From Coccinella septempunctata (taxonomy: Eukaryota > Arthropoda > Insecta > Coleoptera > Coccinellidae), in assembly GCF_907165205.1 (NCBI RefSeq), contig NC_058198.1, positions 7,045,001 through 7,109,000 on the forward strand: a DNA stretch of 64,000 bases, written 5' to 3'. A program made the translations under genes and the position numbers. Below the pieces are notes generated by a model, which made no database searches, was not told where the DNA came from, and saw nothing but the letters and a program-made list of their open reading frames with translations. Of the stretch, positions 62,556 to 64,000 are shown one piece after another (the first letter of the stretch is position 1; each line of letters begins with the position of its first letter).

Positions 62556-64000
62556 TAAATATGGGAAAAATTTTAACGAAATATATAGGGATACAGCCCT
62601 AGTGGTTTCTTGTGTTTATTGAACTTCGAACCCTTTATCTCCATTCATGGCTGCACTGGTAGACCAAGACTCAATAACTAATAATATCTGTGGAAGCAGT
62701 GTTCCACAAATAATTCAGATCTTTGCTAAAAGCCCTCAGAAAAATCACCTTATTTCATGTCATTTTTTCATCCACCCAAAACACGTTATTAAATATGGGA
62801 AAAATTTCAACGAAATATATAAGGGATACAGCCTTAGTGGTTTCTTGTGTTTATTGAACTTCGAACCCTTTATCTCCCTTCATGGCTGATTTAGTAGACC
62901 AAGACTCAATAACTAATAATATCTGTGGAAGCAGTGTTCCACAAAAACTTCAGATCTTTGCTAAAAGCCCTCAGAAAAATCACCTAATTTCATGTCATTT
63001 TTTCATCCACCCAAAACACGTTATTAAATATGGGAAAAATTTCAACAAAATATATAGGGACACAGCCCTAGTGGTTTCTTGTGTTTATTGAACTTCGAAC
63101 CCTTTATCTCCCTTCATGGCTGCACTAGTAGACCAAGACTCAATAACTAATAATATCTGTGGAAGCAGTGTTCCACAAAAACTTCAGATCTTTGCTAAAA
63201 GCCCTCAGAAAAATCACCTAATTTCATGTCATTTTTTCATCCACCCAAAACACGTTATTAAATATGGGAAAAATTTCAACGAAATATATAGGGATACAGC
63301 CCTAGTGGTTTCTTGTGTTTATTGAACTTCGAACCCTTTATCTCCCTGCATGGCTGCATTGGTAGACCAAGACTCAATAACTAATAATATCTGTGGAAGC
63401 AGTGTTCCACAAAAATTTCAGATCTTTGCTAGAAGCCCTCAGAAAAATCACCTAATTTCATGTCATTTTTTCATCCACCCAAAACACGTTATTAAATATG
63501 GGAAAAATTTCAACGAAATATATAGGGATACAGCCCTAGTGGTTTCTTGTGTTTATTGAACTTCGAACCCTTTATCTCCCTTCATGGCTGCACCAGTAGA
63601 CCAAGACTCAATAACTAATAATATCTGTGGAAGCAGTGTTCCACAAAAACTTCAGATCTTTGCTAAAAGCCCTCAGAAAAATCACCTAATTTCATGTCAT
63701 TTTTTCATCCACCCAAAACACGTTATTAAATATGGGAAAAATTTCAACGAAATATATAGGGATACAGCCCTAGTGGTTTCTTGTGTTTATTGAACTTCGA
63801 ACCCTTTATCTCCCTGCATGGCTGCATTGGTAGACCAAGACTCAATAACTAATAATATCTGTGGAAGCAGTGTTCCACAAAAATTTCAGATCTTTGCTAG
63901 AAGCCCTCAGAAAAATCACCTAATTTCATGTCATTTTTTCATCCACCCAAAACACGTTATTAAATATGGGAAAAATTTCAACGAAATATATAGGGATACA
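62556..64000. repeat. 234-bp satellite array with a two-unit higher-order pattern
   Basis: Six copies are visible. Measured from the ATGGCTG string they begin at 62647, 62882, 63116, 63350, 63584 and 63818, with periods of 235 then 234 bp four times, plus a partial unit at the left edge starting about 62556. The array continues past the window. The third and fifth units share TTCATGGCTGCAC, AAAACTTCAG and GCTAAAAGCC. The fourth and sixth share TGCATGGCTGCATTGG, AAAATTTCAG and GCTAGAAGCC. So the recent repeat unit is a 468-bp dimer. Each unit carries the palindrome TGTGGAAGCAGTGTTCCACA. A 69-codon frame recurs because 234 is divisible by three, but it ends at the same TGA in each 234-bp unit. 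Confidence 0.95.

Overview
The window looks like non-coding, AT-rich DNA from an insect nuclear genome. I base this on a DD34D mariner relic, RTE-, CR1- and jockey-type LINE remnants with short-repeat tails, several families of small inverted-repeat elements with TA target duplications, and a tandem satellite. A beetle is my guess, but nothing in the window fixes the order. I found no complete host gene, no rRNA or tRNA gene, no CRISPR and no operon-like structure. Most open frames are short and either lie in repeats or show no recognisable domain. The best, still weak, host-exon candidate is at 4783-4989 (+).

Names used below. LINE-AT is a LINE family with an (AT)n tail: 573-1995, 6409-6798, 19488-20182, 22171-23130 and 54940-56579. 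MITE-1 has long imperfect terminal inverted repeats beginning CAGGGTGA or CAGTGTGAG and TA flanks: 16923-19395 (interrupted), 31870-32015 (fragment), 52447-52983 and 57785-58361. MITE-2 begins CAGGGTGT, also with TA flanks: 25034-25903, 27131-27978 and 33373-34520.

Layout. 0-10 kb: LINE-AT fragments, a candidate exon, a LINE-AT insertion with a 12-bp target duplication, a 112-bp tandem duplication, and the 3' end of a (TAA)n-tailed LINE. 10-24 kb: mostly unassigned DNA, then a MITE-1 copy split by a 5'-truncated CR1-like LINE whose 553-residue reverse transcriptase frame is still open, and two LINE-AT copies, one keeping about 150 codons of the ORF2 C-terminus. 25-38 kb: three MITE-2 copies, one carrying a nested 256-bp insert built around a perfect 82-bp inverted repeat, then a 615-620 bp tandem repeat. 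40-45 kb: a decayed RTE-type LINE and a two-copy interspersed repeat. 49-61 kb: two short foldback elements, MITE-1 copies, a LINE-AT copy containing four tandem units of about 330 bp, and an internally deleted mariner. 62.5 kb to the end: a 234-bp satellite with an alternating two-unit pattern, running off the window.

Nothing here forms a pathway. The interest lies in the nested insertion history, the foldback insert and the tandem arrays. All family names come from reading motifs; no database search was made.
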